A stretch of DNA of 64,000 nt, from the NCBI RefSeq assembly GCF_009756665.1, contig NZ_CP037953.1, forward strand, positions 558,001 to 622,000. Direction: 5' to 3'. The notes under the pieces were generated by a model that was given only the letters and a program-made list of their open reading frames with translations, did no database searches and was not told the DNA's origin. The position numbers were made by a program, and so were the translations under genes. Below are positions 39,066 through 48,155 of this stretch, one piece after another (positions within the stretch are counted from its first letter, which is position 1; the number at the start of each line of letters is the position of its first letter). The stretch comes from Permianibacter aggregans (GTDB lineage: Bacteria; Pseudomonadota; Gammaproteobacteria; Enterobacterales; Permianibacteraceae).

Positions 39066-40037
39066 ATGACGTTGTCACCGCCACTTTTTGGACGCGCCCA
39101 GAACAAGAAAAGCCAGCTGAGCCTAGGCTTGCGGCTCGGTTCCCAGCAGTTTTCCCTGGCTTGCCTGCAAGCGCAGCCTGAGTCCCCGCTGCTGCAGCGG
39201 GTGCACACCGAAGCTACCTCCGGCCTGGAAGACTTCAGCCAAAAGCTGACGCGGCTGGTTGATCAGTGGCAGTTGCACGGCGAAATCGCCCGCGTTGTTT
39301 TGAACAATGATCTCTATCGGCTGCTGCAGGCCGACACCCCGAACGTGCCGGAACCGGAGCGCGATGCCGCGCTAGCCTGGTCGCTGAAAGACGTGCTCGA
39401 TTTTCCGGCCACCGAAGCCGTGATCTCCAGCTTTCTGCCGCCGGTATCACCACGTGGAGGTAATGAGCGCTTGTTTGTCGCCGCCGCCCACAAAGCGAAA
39501 ATTCGCCCGTATGTGGAGAAAATTGCCGCCGCCGGGTTGAAACTGGACACCATCGATATCCCGGAACTCTGCGCTCGCAATCTACTGACGAAACTGAATC
39601 CGCCGATTCCCAGCATTGCGATGTTGGTGCAAAGCGGTCGCGGCGCGGTGATTTATGTTTTTCACGACAACGAGTTGGTCATTTCCCGGCCGCTGGCCGG
39701 CATTGGTGATATGGCGGTGTTGTTCTCCGGCTATGAGAACCGGCAATTAATGGACCAACTGGTGTTGGAGATTCAGCGCACGCTCGACTTTTACGAAAGC
39801 CAGATCGGCCGCCGCCCGATTGGCAAGCTGGTGTTGCCGCCACTGCCGGATGAGCTGACACCGCTACCGGAATTTTTGCGACAAAACCTGAATGTCGCGC
39901 TACTGTCGCTGGATATCGCCACACTGTTGCCGACCGATGAATCGATCGACAAAACCGCGTTACCGCAAGCCTGGCTTGCCGTCGGCGCAGCGTTGCGCGA
40001 GCTGCCGGTTTCGGAGGTGCAACGTGCAACAGGTTAA
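39066..40037 (+). CDS. mshI: MSHA biogenesis protein MshI (PilM-like)
   Basis: This 323-residue cytoplasmic protein has the actin-like fold of PilM/GspL-type assembly factors (LSLGLRLGSQQFSLACLQ at the N-terminus, then YRLLQADTPNVPEPERDAALAWSLKD). It should form the inner-membrane assembly platform with the following PilN-like and MshJ proteins. It is the first gene of the MSHA operon; no mshH precedes it. The next gene overlaps by 14 bases. Confidence 0.9.
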   Translation: MTLSPPLFGRAQNKKSQLSLGLRLGSQQFSLACLQAQPESPLLQRVHTEATSGLEDFSQKLTRLVDQWQLHGEIARVVLNNDLYRLLQADTPNVPEPERDAALAWSLKDVLDFPATEAVISSFLPPVSPRGGNERLFVAAAHKAKIRPYVEKIAAAGLKLDTIDIPELCARNLLTKLNPPIPSIAMLVQSGRGAVIYVFHDNELVISRPLAGIGDMAVLFSGYENRQLMDQLVLEIQRTLDFYESQIGRRPIGKLVLPPLPDELTPLPEFLRQNLNVALLSLDIATLLPTDESIDKTALPQAWLAVGAALRELPVSEVQRATG

Positions 40038-40626
40038 CCTCTTTTTACCGGAGTTTGTGCCGGCCCCTGCCCGGCTTGGCTTACGCGCCGTTGGCATGGC
40101 AGCGCTGGCGATGATCATGCTGATCGTGCTGATCAGTCTGTTTCTGCTGAAGCAATTGAATGAAGCACGCGCCGTCACCAGCGAGCTGAATCAGAAAACC
40201 CAGGCCATCACCGAAGCGATCACCCGCACCCAGGGCGACCGCCAGGCCCAGATCGACGCCGCGGCGCGCAAGGAAGGATTGCAAAAGCAACTGGAGCTGC
40301 AGCGGCAATTGCTGGCCGATCTGGAGCAACGGGCACAGGTCGATGTGCGCGGTTTCTCGCCGTTGCTCGATGCGCTGGCGCGTACACCGATGCCGCAGAG
40401 CTGGCTGACCGAGATTGATATGCGCGGCCAACAATTTCTGCTGAAAGGTGAAACCACCAACGCCAAAATGCTGCCGGATTGGATCGCCGCGCTTCAGCAA
40501 AATGATTACCTGCACAATAAATCGATGAGCTACCTGCAGATTCAACCGGTTGAGCAAAAACCCGGTGTGCTGCAGTTTGAGCTTGGCGATCGCCTGGACG
40601 GAGCGCAAGACGATGAATCTCGGTAG
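40024..40626 (+). CDS. PilN-domain MSHA assembly protein (second MshI-type gene)
   Basis: This 200-residue bitopic inner-membrane protein has a short cytoplasmic N-terminus (QQVNLFLPEF, the PilN-type peptide that docks on PilM), one membrane segment (about 20-42), a coiled coil (about 45-105) and a ferredoxin-like periplasmic domain with PMPQSWLTEIDMRGQQFLLKGET. The GTG at 40024 is preceded by GGAGGT at five-base spacing and overlaps mshI. Earlier in-frame ATGs are inside mshI and do not fit the family start. Confidence 0.88.
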   Translation: MQQVNLFLPEFVPAPARLGLRAVGMAALAMIMLIVLISLFLLKQLNEARAVTSELNQKTQAITEAITRTQGDRQAQIDAAARKEGLQKQLELQRQLLADLEQRAQVDVRGFSPLLDALARTPMPQSWLTEIDMRGQQFLLKGETTNAKMLPDWIAALQQNDYLHNKSMSYLQIQPVEQKPGVLQFELGDRLDGAQDDESR

Positions 40627-41263
40627 TCATTTCCGCCGCCTCGATACCCGTTTTCTGGCGCTCAGCAAACGGGAACGGGTGATCATGCTGGTGCTGACCA
40701 TCGTGGTGCTGTTGGCAATCGGTCAATTCGCGATTTTTCTGCCGTTGCAAAACACCATCCGGGCTGAACAGCAAATGCAGGAACAACGCCGACGCGATAC
40801 CGAATTATTGGAAAATGAATACGCGCAGTTGCAGAGCTTTGTTGCCGGCCAGAACGATGTCGCCATTGTCGCGTCACTGGAACAAAAACTGGCCGATATT
40901 CAGCAACGCATGACACAACTCGGCAACCGGATGGTCGCGCCTTCGGAAATGGTCGAGCTGCTGCAGCAATTGCTGTCGAAAGAATCCGGCATGCGCGTTG
41001 TCGCGCTGGAAAAACTACCACTGGAACGCGACAACAATGGCGAACCGAATGGCCAACCCGACAGCCAGCTATTCCGACATCGTCTGCGCCTGACGCTGTA
41101 TGGTAATTACCTGGAAAACCTGCGCTATCTGCAGAGAATGGAAGCGTTGCCCTGGCAGGTGTTTTGGGACCGTTTGCATTATCGCGTCGAGCAATATCCG
41201 AACGCCTATGTCACGATTGAAATCGCGACGCTGGCTGATAACAAGGAGTGGATCGGTGGTTAA
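40613..41263 (+). CDS. mshJ: MSHA biogenesis protein MshJ (PilO/GspM-like)
   Basis: This 216-residue bitopic protein has one membrane segment near residues 24-44 (VIMLVLTIVVLLAIGQFAIF), a coiled coil (about 50-105) and a periplasmic ferredoxin-like domain ending in LPWQVFWDRLHYRVEQYPNA, which is characteristic of MshJ. The ATG at 40613 has GGAG upstream and overlaps the preceding gene by 14 bases. It should pair with the PilN-like protein in the alignment subcomplex. Confidence 0.9.
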   Translation: MNLGSHFRRLDTRFLALSKRERVIMLVLTIVVLLAIGQFAIFLPLQNTIRAEQQMQEQRRRDTELLENEYAQLQSFVAGQNDVAIVASLEQKLADIQQRMTQLGNRMVAPSEMVELLQQLLSKESGMRVVALEKLPLERDNNGEPNGQPDSQLFRHRLRLTLYGNYLENLRYLQRMEALPWQVFWDRLHYRVEQYPNAYVTIEIATLADNKEWIGG

Positions 41264-41594
41264 GTCGCTTCTTGGTTTACTGTTGCTGTTCGCGGTCAAC
41301 ACTGAAGCCGCGGAACTGCGCGACCCAACCCGACCGCTGTGGTCACCACCTTCCGAGGCGGCGGCGAGCAAACCCGCTGAGCCATTGTTGACAGCGGTGT
41401 TAATCCAACCGGACAAACGTTTGGCGTTGATTGGCGAGAAATATTACCAGGTTGGCGACACGGTGAACGGCGCTCGCCTACTGCAAATTGAATTCGATCA
41501 CGTGGTCTTGAGCGGCCGTAATGGAACGCAAAAACTGCTGCTGACCCCGACAATAAAAACCCGCCCAACGGCGGCAAAGGTAACACCTCTATGA
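41256..41594 (+). CDS. mshK: MSHA biogenesis protein MshK (PilP/GspC-like)
   Basis: This 112-residue exported protein has a signal peptide (VVKSLLGLLLLFAVNTEA) and a mature start of ELRDPTRPLW, the usual MshK/PilP-type 'RDPTRP' sequence. A single small beta domain (LTAVLIQPDKRLALIGEKYYQVGD, then LLQIEFDHVVLSGRNGTQKLLL) links the inner-membrane platform to the secretin. The GTG at 41256 has AGGAG eight bases upstream and overlaps the mshJ stop. Confidence 0.85.
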   Translation: MVKSLLGLLLLFAVNTEAAELRDPTRPLWSPPSEAAASKPAEPLLTAVLIQPDKRLALIGEKYYQVGDTVNGARLLQIEFDHVVLSGRNGTQKLLLTPTIKTRPTAAKVTPL

Positions 41595-43210
41595 TGACAA
41601 GCCCGAAAACGCTGCCCCTGTCCCTGATCAGCATCCTGTTGTTGAACGCTTGCCAATCGGTGCCACCGAAAGCGCGCGCGCCCGGGCCGGTAAGCGAAGC
41701 CATCGAAGCCAGTCAACAGGCGCAAACACCACCGCCGGTACCGCCGAAAGCGGTGATCGACAGCCTGATCCCTGATGCTCCGATCATCGCCGTCAATGAG
41801 CCGCGTTTCGACGTCAATGTCAGCGAGGCCGAGGCAGCCAAATTTTTCGCCGGATTGGTTAGTGGCAGCTCGTACAATATTGCTGTGCGGCCCGACGTCA
41901 AAGGCAATATTTCGCTGAGCCTGCGCAATGTCAGCGTACCGGAAGTCATGGAGATTGTTCGTGACGTGTATGGCTACGAATACGACCGTAAAGGCAACTT
42001 GTTTACCGTGCACCCCGCCGGTTTGCAAACGGCGATTATCCCGGTTAACTACCTGAACTTACAGCGCAAAGGCAGCTCGCAAACGCGGGTCAACTCCGGC
42101 CAAGTCGCCGATGCCGGCACCAGCGAAGGGCAATCCGGTGGCAGCTCACAAAGTAGCGGCGGCGGTACACGGCCAGAAATCGCGCCCGCCACTGACATTA
42201 AAACCACCAGTGAAGCCGACTTGTGGAAAGAGCTGCAAACAACATTGGCCTCGCTCGTAAGCGGCAATCCTGGCAGCAGCATCGTCGTTAATCCACAAGC
42301 CAGCTTGGTGGTAGTGCGCGCCATGCCACATGATTTGCGTAGTGTCCGTCAGTATTTGCAATCGGCCGAAGCGCATTTGCAGCGGCAAGTCATTCTGGAA
42401 GCGAAAATTTTGGAAGTGACGTTGAATGACGGCTTTCAGGCCGGCATTGATTGGACACGATTACACACCACTAACAGCGGTAACACGCTATCGGTAGGCC
42501 AGACCGGGCAAGTGCTGAACCTGCCCAGCGTCGCCAACCCGTTAAACGGCATGCTGACCACAGTGTTCAATAGTTCCGACTTCAATGCCACCATTGATTT
42601 ACTAAGCACACAAGGTACCGTGCAAGTACTGTCGAGCCCGCGCGTCTCCACGCTGAACAATCAAAAAGCGGTTATTAAAGTTGGCTCTGATGAGTTTTTC
42701 GTCACCGGCATTTCAACCACCACCGTGACCGGCGCAACCGCAGCGACCAGCACACCGAACGTCACGCTATCGCCATTTTTCTCCGGCATCGCGCTCGATG
42801 TCATGCCACAGATCAGTGAAGCCGGCGAAATCGTGCTGCATATTCACCCGACCGTTTCGGAAGTACGCGACCAAACCAAATCGCTGGAATTCGGCTCGGA
42901 AGTTTTCTCACTGCCACTGGCGCTCTCGACCGTGCGTGAAGCCGACTCGATTGTCCGCGCCCGTAGCGGCCAGATTGTCGTCATCGGCGGTCTGATGCAG
43001 GACAAACTGATCCAAAATGATTCCGGTGTGCCGTTCCTGAAAGACATTCCCTGGCTAGGCAAACTGTTCACCCAGCAGCGTGAAAGCCAGAACAAGAGCG
43101 AGCTGGTCATTCTGCTGCGCCCGGTTGTGACCGACGACACGGTATGGAAAAACGAAATTGATCGGGCACAGAAACAACTGAATGCACCATTGACAGGGAA
43201 CGGTTGGTAA
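41591..43210 (+). CDS. mshL: MSHA secretin MshL
   Basis: This 539-residue outer-membrane secretin is made as a lipoprotein (LISILLLNACQS, Cys near residue 17). The N-domains include VSEAEAAKFFAGLVSGSSYNIAVRPDVKGNISLSL-type STN/secretin_N repeats (about 75-140), then a Gly/Ser-rich linker (about 170-200). The C-terminal secretin domain (about 255-525) contains VILEAKILEVTLNDGFQAGIDW, VQVLSSPRVSTLNNQKAVIKVG and GQIVVIGGLMQDK. It overlaps mshK by 4 bases. Confidence 0.95.
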   Translation: MMTSPKTLPLSLISILLLNACQSVPPKARAPGPVSEAIEASQQAQTPPPVPPKAVIDSLIPDAPIIAVNEPRFDVNVSEAEAAKFFAGLVSGSSYNIAVRPDVKGNISLSLRNVSVPEVMEIVRDVYGYEYDRKGNLFTVHPAGLQTAIIPVNYLNLQRKGSSQTRVNSGQVADAGTSEGQSGGSSQSSGGGTRPEIAPATDIKTTSEADLWKELQTTLASLVSGNPGSSIVVNPQASLVVVRAMPHDLRSVRQYLQSAEAHLQRQVILEAKILEVTLNDGFQAGIDWTRLHTTNSGNTLSVGQTGQVLNLPSVANPLNGMLTTVFNSSDFNATIDLLSTQGTVQVLSSPRVSTLNNQKAVIKVGSDEFFVTGISTTTVTGATAATSTPNVTLSPFFSGIALDVMPQISEAGEIVLHIHPTVSEVRDQTKSLEFGSEVFSLPLALSTVREADSIVRARSGQIVVIGGLMQDKLIQNDSGVPFLKDIPWLGKLFTQQRESQNKSELVILLRPVVTDDTVWKNEIDRAQKQLNAPLTGNGW

Positions 43211-44112
43211 TGATCCGGTATCAGGAATTTTTTGGCCTGAACGCAGCGCCGTTCAGTCTGACGCCTGATACCCGTTTTTTCTGCGCGCTGACGCCGCACG
43301 TGCAGGCGCTGAATGTGCTGATGGTGGCACTCAGTCAACACGAAGGCTTTATCAAAATTACCGGCGAAGTCGGCAGTGGCAAAACCCTGCTATGCCGGAT
43401 GCTGCTGAATCGTCTGCATGGTCACCAGCCCTACGCCTATATTGCCAATCCAGCGTTATCGCCCACGGCGTTCAAAATGCAATTGGCCAGCGAGCTGGGG
43501 CTGAAACTGGAGCAAGACAGCGAGGCACAGCTCAATGGCAAAATTGAGCGACAGTTGCTGGCGCTGAATCAGCACGGTCATCCGGTTGTGCTGGTCATTG
43601 ATGAAGCACAAGCTCTGCCACTTGAAACCCTGGAAACGCTGCGACTTTTTTCCAATCTGGAAACCGAAACCGGCAAGCTGCTGCATATTGTGCTGTTTGG
43701 ACAACCGGAGCTAGATAAAAAATTGCAGCAGCCTTCCGTCCGGCAGTTGTTGCAACGAATCGCCTTTTCCTATCAATTAAAGCGTTTGCATCAGCATGAA
43801 GTGCAGCATTACCTGCAACATCGTTTACACATTGCCGGATACCAGGGCAAGCCGGTATTCGGCGTCTTGGCTTCCGCGAGCTTGCGTTTCTTCAGTCGCG
43901 GTGCACCGAGACTGGTCAATATCCTCGCGCAAAAATGCTTGCTGTTGGCCTACGCCGGACAACGCCAGCAGGTGCGAATGAGGGATACTTGGAAAGCCGC
44001 ACTGGATACCGATTCTGCTCGCTTACGTTTGATCCGATTGCTACGCCCGCTTGCCATGCTATTCGCGCTTGGCAGTGCCAGCGCGGCGTTGGCCTTTTGG
44101 AGTCTGTCGTGA
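43210..44112 (+). CDS. mshM: MSHA biogenesis ATPase MshM (ExeA-like)
   Basis: This 300-residue AAA ATPase of the ExeA/GspA family starts YQEFFGLNAAPFSLTPDTRFF, a family hallmark. Walker A is GEVGSGKTLLCRML (about residues 55-62) and Walker B is VVLVIDEAQAL. A single C-terminal membrane segment follows (about 278-298). It may help assemble or place the secretin in the cell wall. The ATG at 43210 shares its A with the mshL stop (TAATG); the TTG two codons earlier is not needed. Confidence 0.92.
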   Translation: MIRYQEFFGLNAAPFSLTPDTRFFCALTPHVQALNVLMVALSQHEGFIKITGEVGSGKTLLCRMLLNRLHGHQPYAYIANPALSPTAFKMQLASELGLKLEQDSEAQLNGKIERQLLALNQHGHPVVLVIDEAQALPLETLETLRLFSNLETETGKLLHIVLFGQPELDKKLQQPSVRQLLQRIAFSYQLKRLHQHEVQHYLQHRLHIAGYQGKPVFGVLASASLRFFSRGAPRLVNILAQKCLLLAYAGQRQQVRMRDTWKAALDTDSARLRLIRLLRPLAMLFALGSASAALAFWSLS

Positions 44113-45209
44113 GCGTGGTCAATGAAGTCTTGCGCGACCTGTCGCAACGGCAACCGGAAGCCTATGCCCATCTGCGCGCAGAAACGCCGACGACGATAGC
44201 GCCGAATCGTCACGGCTTGATGTGGCTTTTGATGGCGCTGATTTTGTCGTCACTGCTGGCGTTGTATTGGTGGCAAAGCCGGGAACACGCGCCGACTACC
44301 AAGCCAGCAGCACCAGCAAGCAATCCGTCATTGGTCGCCGCCAACACGACTGCCGCCACTGATGTTCAAGCGGTTATCGAATTGCCCGCAGCTGGCGCTC
44401 AGCAATACCACGTCGAACCGTTGGCTGCCGCGCAACCTGCCGCTGACGATATTGAGCTGGCTGAAATCAAGCTTGTGACGACTACGGCGAGCGAGCGGAA
44501 CAAAGAAGAAATTTCGACAACAAAGCCATTGGTTGCCAAGGTTCAGCAAACCAAAACAAACGTCAGCGCCGATTCCTCTGCCGCCAACTCAAACACGCCG
44601 CCAATTGACATCAAACCAGCGGTTCTCAGCGTCGCCGAACAGCAACAAACGCTGTCGCAATCAGCGCAGCTGGCATTGAGTCGTGGCGATGTCGTGGCTG
44701 CCGAAAAATGGCTGCGTGAAGCACACGAACTCGCCCCTGACGAAACTTCAGTGCGCAATAGCTGGTTGAAAACCTTGATTGCAGTTGACAGCGCTCGAGC
44801 GGAAACACAACTGCAACTACTGTTACAACGACATCCGGAAGACTGGCTGTTGCGTGAATTGCTGGCGAGCCTGTGGATTCGTCAGCAACGCTTCGATGCC
44901 GCGCTCTCCACTCTGCATGCGGCGTCACCACCAATGGCTAACGCCGCTGATTATTACGCGTTGAAAGCACTGGCATTGCAGCAGACCGACAAGCATCCGG
45001 AAGCCTTGTCACTGTATCGGGCTTTGATGCAACTGCAACCGCAGCACGGCGCACATTATGCCGGTGCGGCAATTTCCGCCGAACGTATCGGCGACATCAA
45101 TTTCGCCAACCAGGCTTATGGCCGGGCCCTGGCTGATCTGCAATTACCCGCGCCGCTGCGCGCTTATGCCGAACAACGGCGCCGACAACTATTACAGGCA
45201 ACACCATGA
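44109..45209 (+). CDS. mshN: MSHA biogenesis TPR protein MshN
   Basis: This 366-residue protein begins VSVVNEVLRDLSQRQ, the standard MshN start, and has a membrane anchor near residues 38-56. A low-complexity Ala/Thr/Pro linker follows (about 60-175), then TPR repeats (about 180-365; ALSRGDVVAAEKWLREAHEL, LLQRHPEDWLLRELLASLWI). The GTG at 44109 overlaps the mshM stop as GTGA; frames starting earlier lie inside mshM. It is probably a periplasmic scaffold, functionally like PilF/GspB-type helpers. Confidence 0.9.
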   Translation: MSVVNEVLRDLSQRQPEAYAHLRAETPTTIAPNRHGLMWLLMALILSSLLALYWWQSREHAPTTKPAAPASNPSLVAANTTAATDVQAVIELPAAGAQQYHVEPLAAAQPAADDIELAEIKLVTTTASERNKEEISTTKPLVAKVQQTKTNVSADSSAANSNTPPIDIKPAVLSVAEQQQTLSQSAQLALSRGDVVAAEKWLREAHELAPDETSVRNSWLKTLIAVDSARAETQLQLLLQRHPEDWLLRELLASLWIRQQRFDAALSTLHAASPPMANAADYYALKALALQQTDKHPEALSLYRALMQLQPQHGAHYAGAAISAERIGDINFANQAYGRALADLQLPAPLRAYAEQRRRQLLQATP

Positions 45210-46891
45210 ATCAACGCAAGATCCGGATAGGCGATCTGCTGGTCGAATCCGGCGTCATCACTGCTGGTCAATTGCAGGCTGCACTGCGCGAACAGGCGCG
45301 TACCGGGCAACGGCTCGGCACCACGCTGGTCGATATGCAACTGGTCGAAGAATCGCAGCTACTGAACATTCTTGCCCAGCAATTGCAAATTCCTTTCGTG
45401 GAGCTTGGTCGCATTCGCTTGAATGAAGCCTTGGCGCAACGACTGAACGAAGTGCAAGCGCGCCGCTACCGGGCATTGATCATCGAAGAAGGCCCAGCTC
45501 ACTATTTGGCGGCAGTTTCTGACCCAACCGATCTGACCCGCATCGACGAGATGCAAAGCCTGCTGGATAAACCGCTGAAAATCGCTGTTGCGCGCGAATC
45601 GGAATTGATGCGCGCGATCGACATCATCTATCGCCACACCGAACAAATCGAAAGCCTGGCGCTGGAGTTGAGCGAAGCCGGTGGCGACCAATTCGATCTG
45701 GCAACGCTCACCGAAGCGGTCGATGTGTCGGAAGCGCCAGTTGCCCGATTGCTGCAAAGCATTTTTGAAGACGCGATCAAGATGGGCGCTTCCGATATCC
45801 ACCTGGAACCGGAGGAAAATGGTCTGCGAATCCGGATGCGTGTCGATGGCGTATTGCAGGAACAAATGGTCAAGGAAAGCCGCATCGCCAGCGCTGTGGT
45901 GTTGCGTTTGAAACTGATGTCGAATCTCGATATCTCGGAAAAACGCCGACCACAGGATGGCCGCTTCAGTATGGTCGTGCAGGGCCGGCAAATTGATGTG
46001 CGCTTGGCAACGCTGCCGCTGAATTATGGTGAATCGGTGGTCATGCGCTTGCTCGATCAAACCGGCGGCCAGTTGACCATCGCCCAGCTCGGCATGCTGC
46101 CGGAACATCAGAAACTATTCGAGCAACTACTGAGCTATCCGCACGGCATCATCCTGGTGACCGGCCCGACCGGTTCCGGTAAATCGACCACGCTGTATGC
46201 GGCGCTGAACAGGTTGAATCAACCGGATGTGAAAATCATCACCGTTGAGGATCCGGTGGAATACCGTTTGCCACGCGTCAACCAGATTCAGGTCAATACC
46301 AAGATCGATCTGACCTTTGCTGCCGTGCTGCGCACCGTGTTACGCGCCGACCCGGACATCATCATGGTCGGTGAAATGCGCGATCAGGAAACCGCCGAAA
46401 TCGGTTTGCGCGCGGCGCTGACCGGCCACTTGGTGCTGTCGACGCTGCACACCAACGATGCGATACAAAGCGCGATGCGTCTGGGTGACATGGGTGCCGA
46501 ACCGTATCTGGTAGCCAGTACCTTGCGCGGTGTCATTGCCCAGCGACTGGTGCGCAAACTGTGCCCGCAGTGTGCTCGGGGCAGTGAGCCCACACCGCAA
46601 CAGAAAAGCTGGCTGCAGCATCATGGAGTTGAAGAATCACAAACGTTCAAAGCGCCGGTAGGTTGCAATCATTGCAATCAAAGTGGCTATCGGGGCCGTA
46701 TCGGCGTGCACGAGATCTTGATTATTGACGATGCCATGTCCGAAGCGCTGCGTCGTAACGATCAGGATGGATTTGTTCAGGCCGCACGTGCGGCCAAGCA
46801 CTACACACCACTGGCGATGAGCGCGCTGGAGCGAGCTCGCCAAGGCGTTACTTCACTGGACGAAGTGCTGCGTGTCAGTGAGGGGGCCTGA
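45206..46891 (+). CDS. mshE: MSHA pilus extension ATPase MshE
   Basis: This 561-residue GspE/PilB-type ATPase powers pilus extension. The N-terminal MshEN domain (about 1-65) shows the two-part c-di-GMP-binding pattern: RIGDLLVESGVITAGQLQAA, then Q and RLGTTLVDMQLVEESQLLNI. The first half has Ile for Leu in the usual RLG. Walker A is GPTGSGKSTTLYAA near 319-327, the Asp box and Walker B (DPDIIMVGEMRD) are present, and a zinc-binding four-Cys motif is CPQC (about 453) with CNHC (about 487). It overlaps mshN by 4 bases. Confidence 0.96.
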   Translation: MNQRKIRIGDLLVESGVITAGQLQAALREQARTGQRLGTTLVDMQLVEESQLLNILAQQLQIPFVELGRIRLNEALAQRLNEVQARRYRALIIEEGPAHYLAAVSDPTDLTRIDEMQSLLDKPLKIAVARESELMRAIDIIYRHTEQIESLALELSEAGGDQFDLATLTEAVDVSEAPVARLLQSIFEDAIKMGASDIHLEPEENGLRIRMRVDGVLQEQMVKESRIASAVVLRLKLMSNLDISEKRRPQDGRFSMVVQGRQIDVRLATLPLNYGESVVMRLLDQTGGQLTIAQLGMLPEHQKLFEQLLSYPHGIILVTGPTGSGKSTTLYAALNRLNQPDVKIITVEDPVEYRLPRVNQIQVNTKIDLTFAAVLRTVLRADPDIIMVGEMRDQETAEIGLRAALTGHLVLSTLHTNDAIQSAMRLGDMGAEPYLVASTLRGVIAQRLVRKLCPQCARGSEPTPQQKSWLQHHGVEESQTFKAPVGCNHCNQSGYRGRIGVHEILIIDDAMSEALRRNDQDGFVQAARAAKHYTPLAMSALERARQGVTSLDEVLRVSEGA

Positions 46892-46926
46892 TGAAAACTC
46901 CAATCTTGTTAGCGGATAAAAGCTGA
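46891..46926 (+). CDS. Possible 11-codon ORF between mshE and mshG
   Basis: An ATG that shares its A with the mshE stop (TGATG) opens a frame of 11 sense codons (MKTPILLADKS) ending at TGA 46924-46926, two bases before the mshG ATG. AGGGGG lies 4 bases upstream of its ATG, a better ribosome-binding site than mshG itself has. It fills the only sizeable gap in the mshI-mshO part of the operon. It may act by translational coupling rather than through its peptide, or it may be chance. Confidence 0.3.
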   Translation: MKTPILLADKS

Positions 46927-46928
46927 GC

Positions 46929-48155
46929 ATGCCGTTTTACTATTACAAAGGCCGCAACAAAGCCGGCGAAATCGTCGAGAATCGGGTCGAATCCGGCTCG
47001 GCCGATGCCCTCGCCTCACGCTTGTTGGCCGATGGCATCACACCGATACACATCGACGAACAGATTGCCGCGGTGCCGAAACGCGTCGTCAAGTTCACGC
47101 TGTTCAAGCGCGGCCAAACGCAGCTGCCGGATTTGATCATGTTCAGCCGGCAAATGTACTCACTGACCAAGGCTGGTGTGCCGATTATCCGTGCCATCAC
47201 CAGCCTCGCCGAAACCACGCAATCGGAAGAACTCGCAGAGGCCTTGCGCCATATCGTCGATGATCTTTCGGGCGGTATTGAGCTGGCTGCAGCCATCGGC
47301 AAACAAGGTCATGTGTTCACACCGCTGTATGTCAGCATGGTGCATGTCGGCGAAAACACCGGTCGACTCGATTTGGCGTTTGAACAGTTGTCGAGTTATC
47401 TCGAACTGGAAATGCTAACCAGACAGCGAATCAAGGAAGCGTTGCGCTACCCAAGCTTCGTGGTCGTCGCAATGATTGCCGCGCTTTTTGTGATCAATAT
47501 TTTCGTTATTCCGGCATTTTCCGGGATGTTCGCGGCGTTTAAAGCCGAACTACCGCTACCTACCCGAATTCTGATATTTGTCTCTGACTTTTTTCTGGCG
47601 TACTGGCCCTACATGGCCGTCGCACTGATTGCCGCTTTTGTATTTTTCAAGCAATGGAAAGCTACAATACACGGCGAGCTGCGTTGGGATGGTTGGAAGA
47701 TTCGCTTTCCGATTGTCGGTCCAATTATTCACCGCGCCCTGCTCTCGCGTTTTGCCCGTTCTTTCTCGATGTGCCAGCGCGCCGGTGTACCGATTTCCAC
47801 TTCACTCGCTGTCGTCGCCAATGCTGTCGATAACGCCAAAGTCGCACAGCAGGTACGCAAGATGCGTGAAGGCGTCGAACGTGGAGAAAATATCAGCCGG
47901 GCGGCGCGCAATACTGGCATGTTCTCACCTTTGGTACTGCAAATGCTCGTGGTCGGTGAGGAAACCGGCCAGCTCGACCAATTGCTCGATGAGGTGGCAG
48001 ACTTCTATGAACGCGAAGTCGATTACGATCTGAAAAAGCTTTCGCAGAACATCGAACCCATTTTGATTGTCGCGATGGGCATCATGGTGCTGGTGCTGGC
48101 GCTCGGTATTTTTCTGCCAATGTGGGAATTGGCGTCAGCGGCTCGAGGCAACTGA
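46929..48155 (+). CDS. mshG: MSHA inner-membrane platform protein MshG (PilC/GspF-like)
   Basis: This 408-residue protein has two GspF domains (about 70-195 and 275-400), each with the pattern FSRQMYSLTKAGVPI or FARSFSMCQRAGVPI and a later MVHVGENTGRLD or MLVVGEETGQLD. Three to four membrane segments lie near 172-195, 220-240 and 378-398. It forms the rotating or anchoring platform for MshE. The start lies 2 bases after the small upstream ORF. Confidence 0.95.
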   Translation: MPFYYYKGRNKAGEIVENRVESGSADALASRLLADGITPIHIDEQIAAVPKRVVKFTLFKRGQTQLPDLIMFSRQMYSLTKAGVPIIRAITSLAETTQSEELAEALRHIVDDLSGGIELAAAIGKQGHVFTPLYVSMVHVGENTGRLDLAFEQLSSYLELEMLTRQRIKEALRYPSFVVVAMIAALFVINIFVIPAFSGMFAAFKAELPLPTRILIFVSDFFLAYWPYMAVALIAAFVFFKQWKATIHGELRWDGWKIRFPIVGPIIHRALLSRFARSFSMCQRAGVPISTSLAVVANAVDNAKVAQQVRKMREGVERGENISRAARNTGMFSPLVLQMLVVGEETGQLDQLLDEVADFYEREVDYDLKKLSQNIEPILIVAMGIMVLVLALGIFLPMWELASAARGN

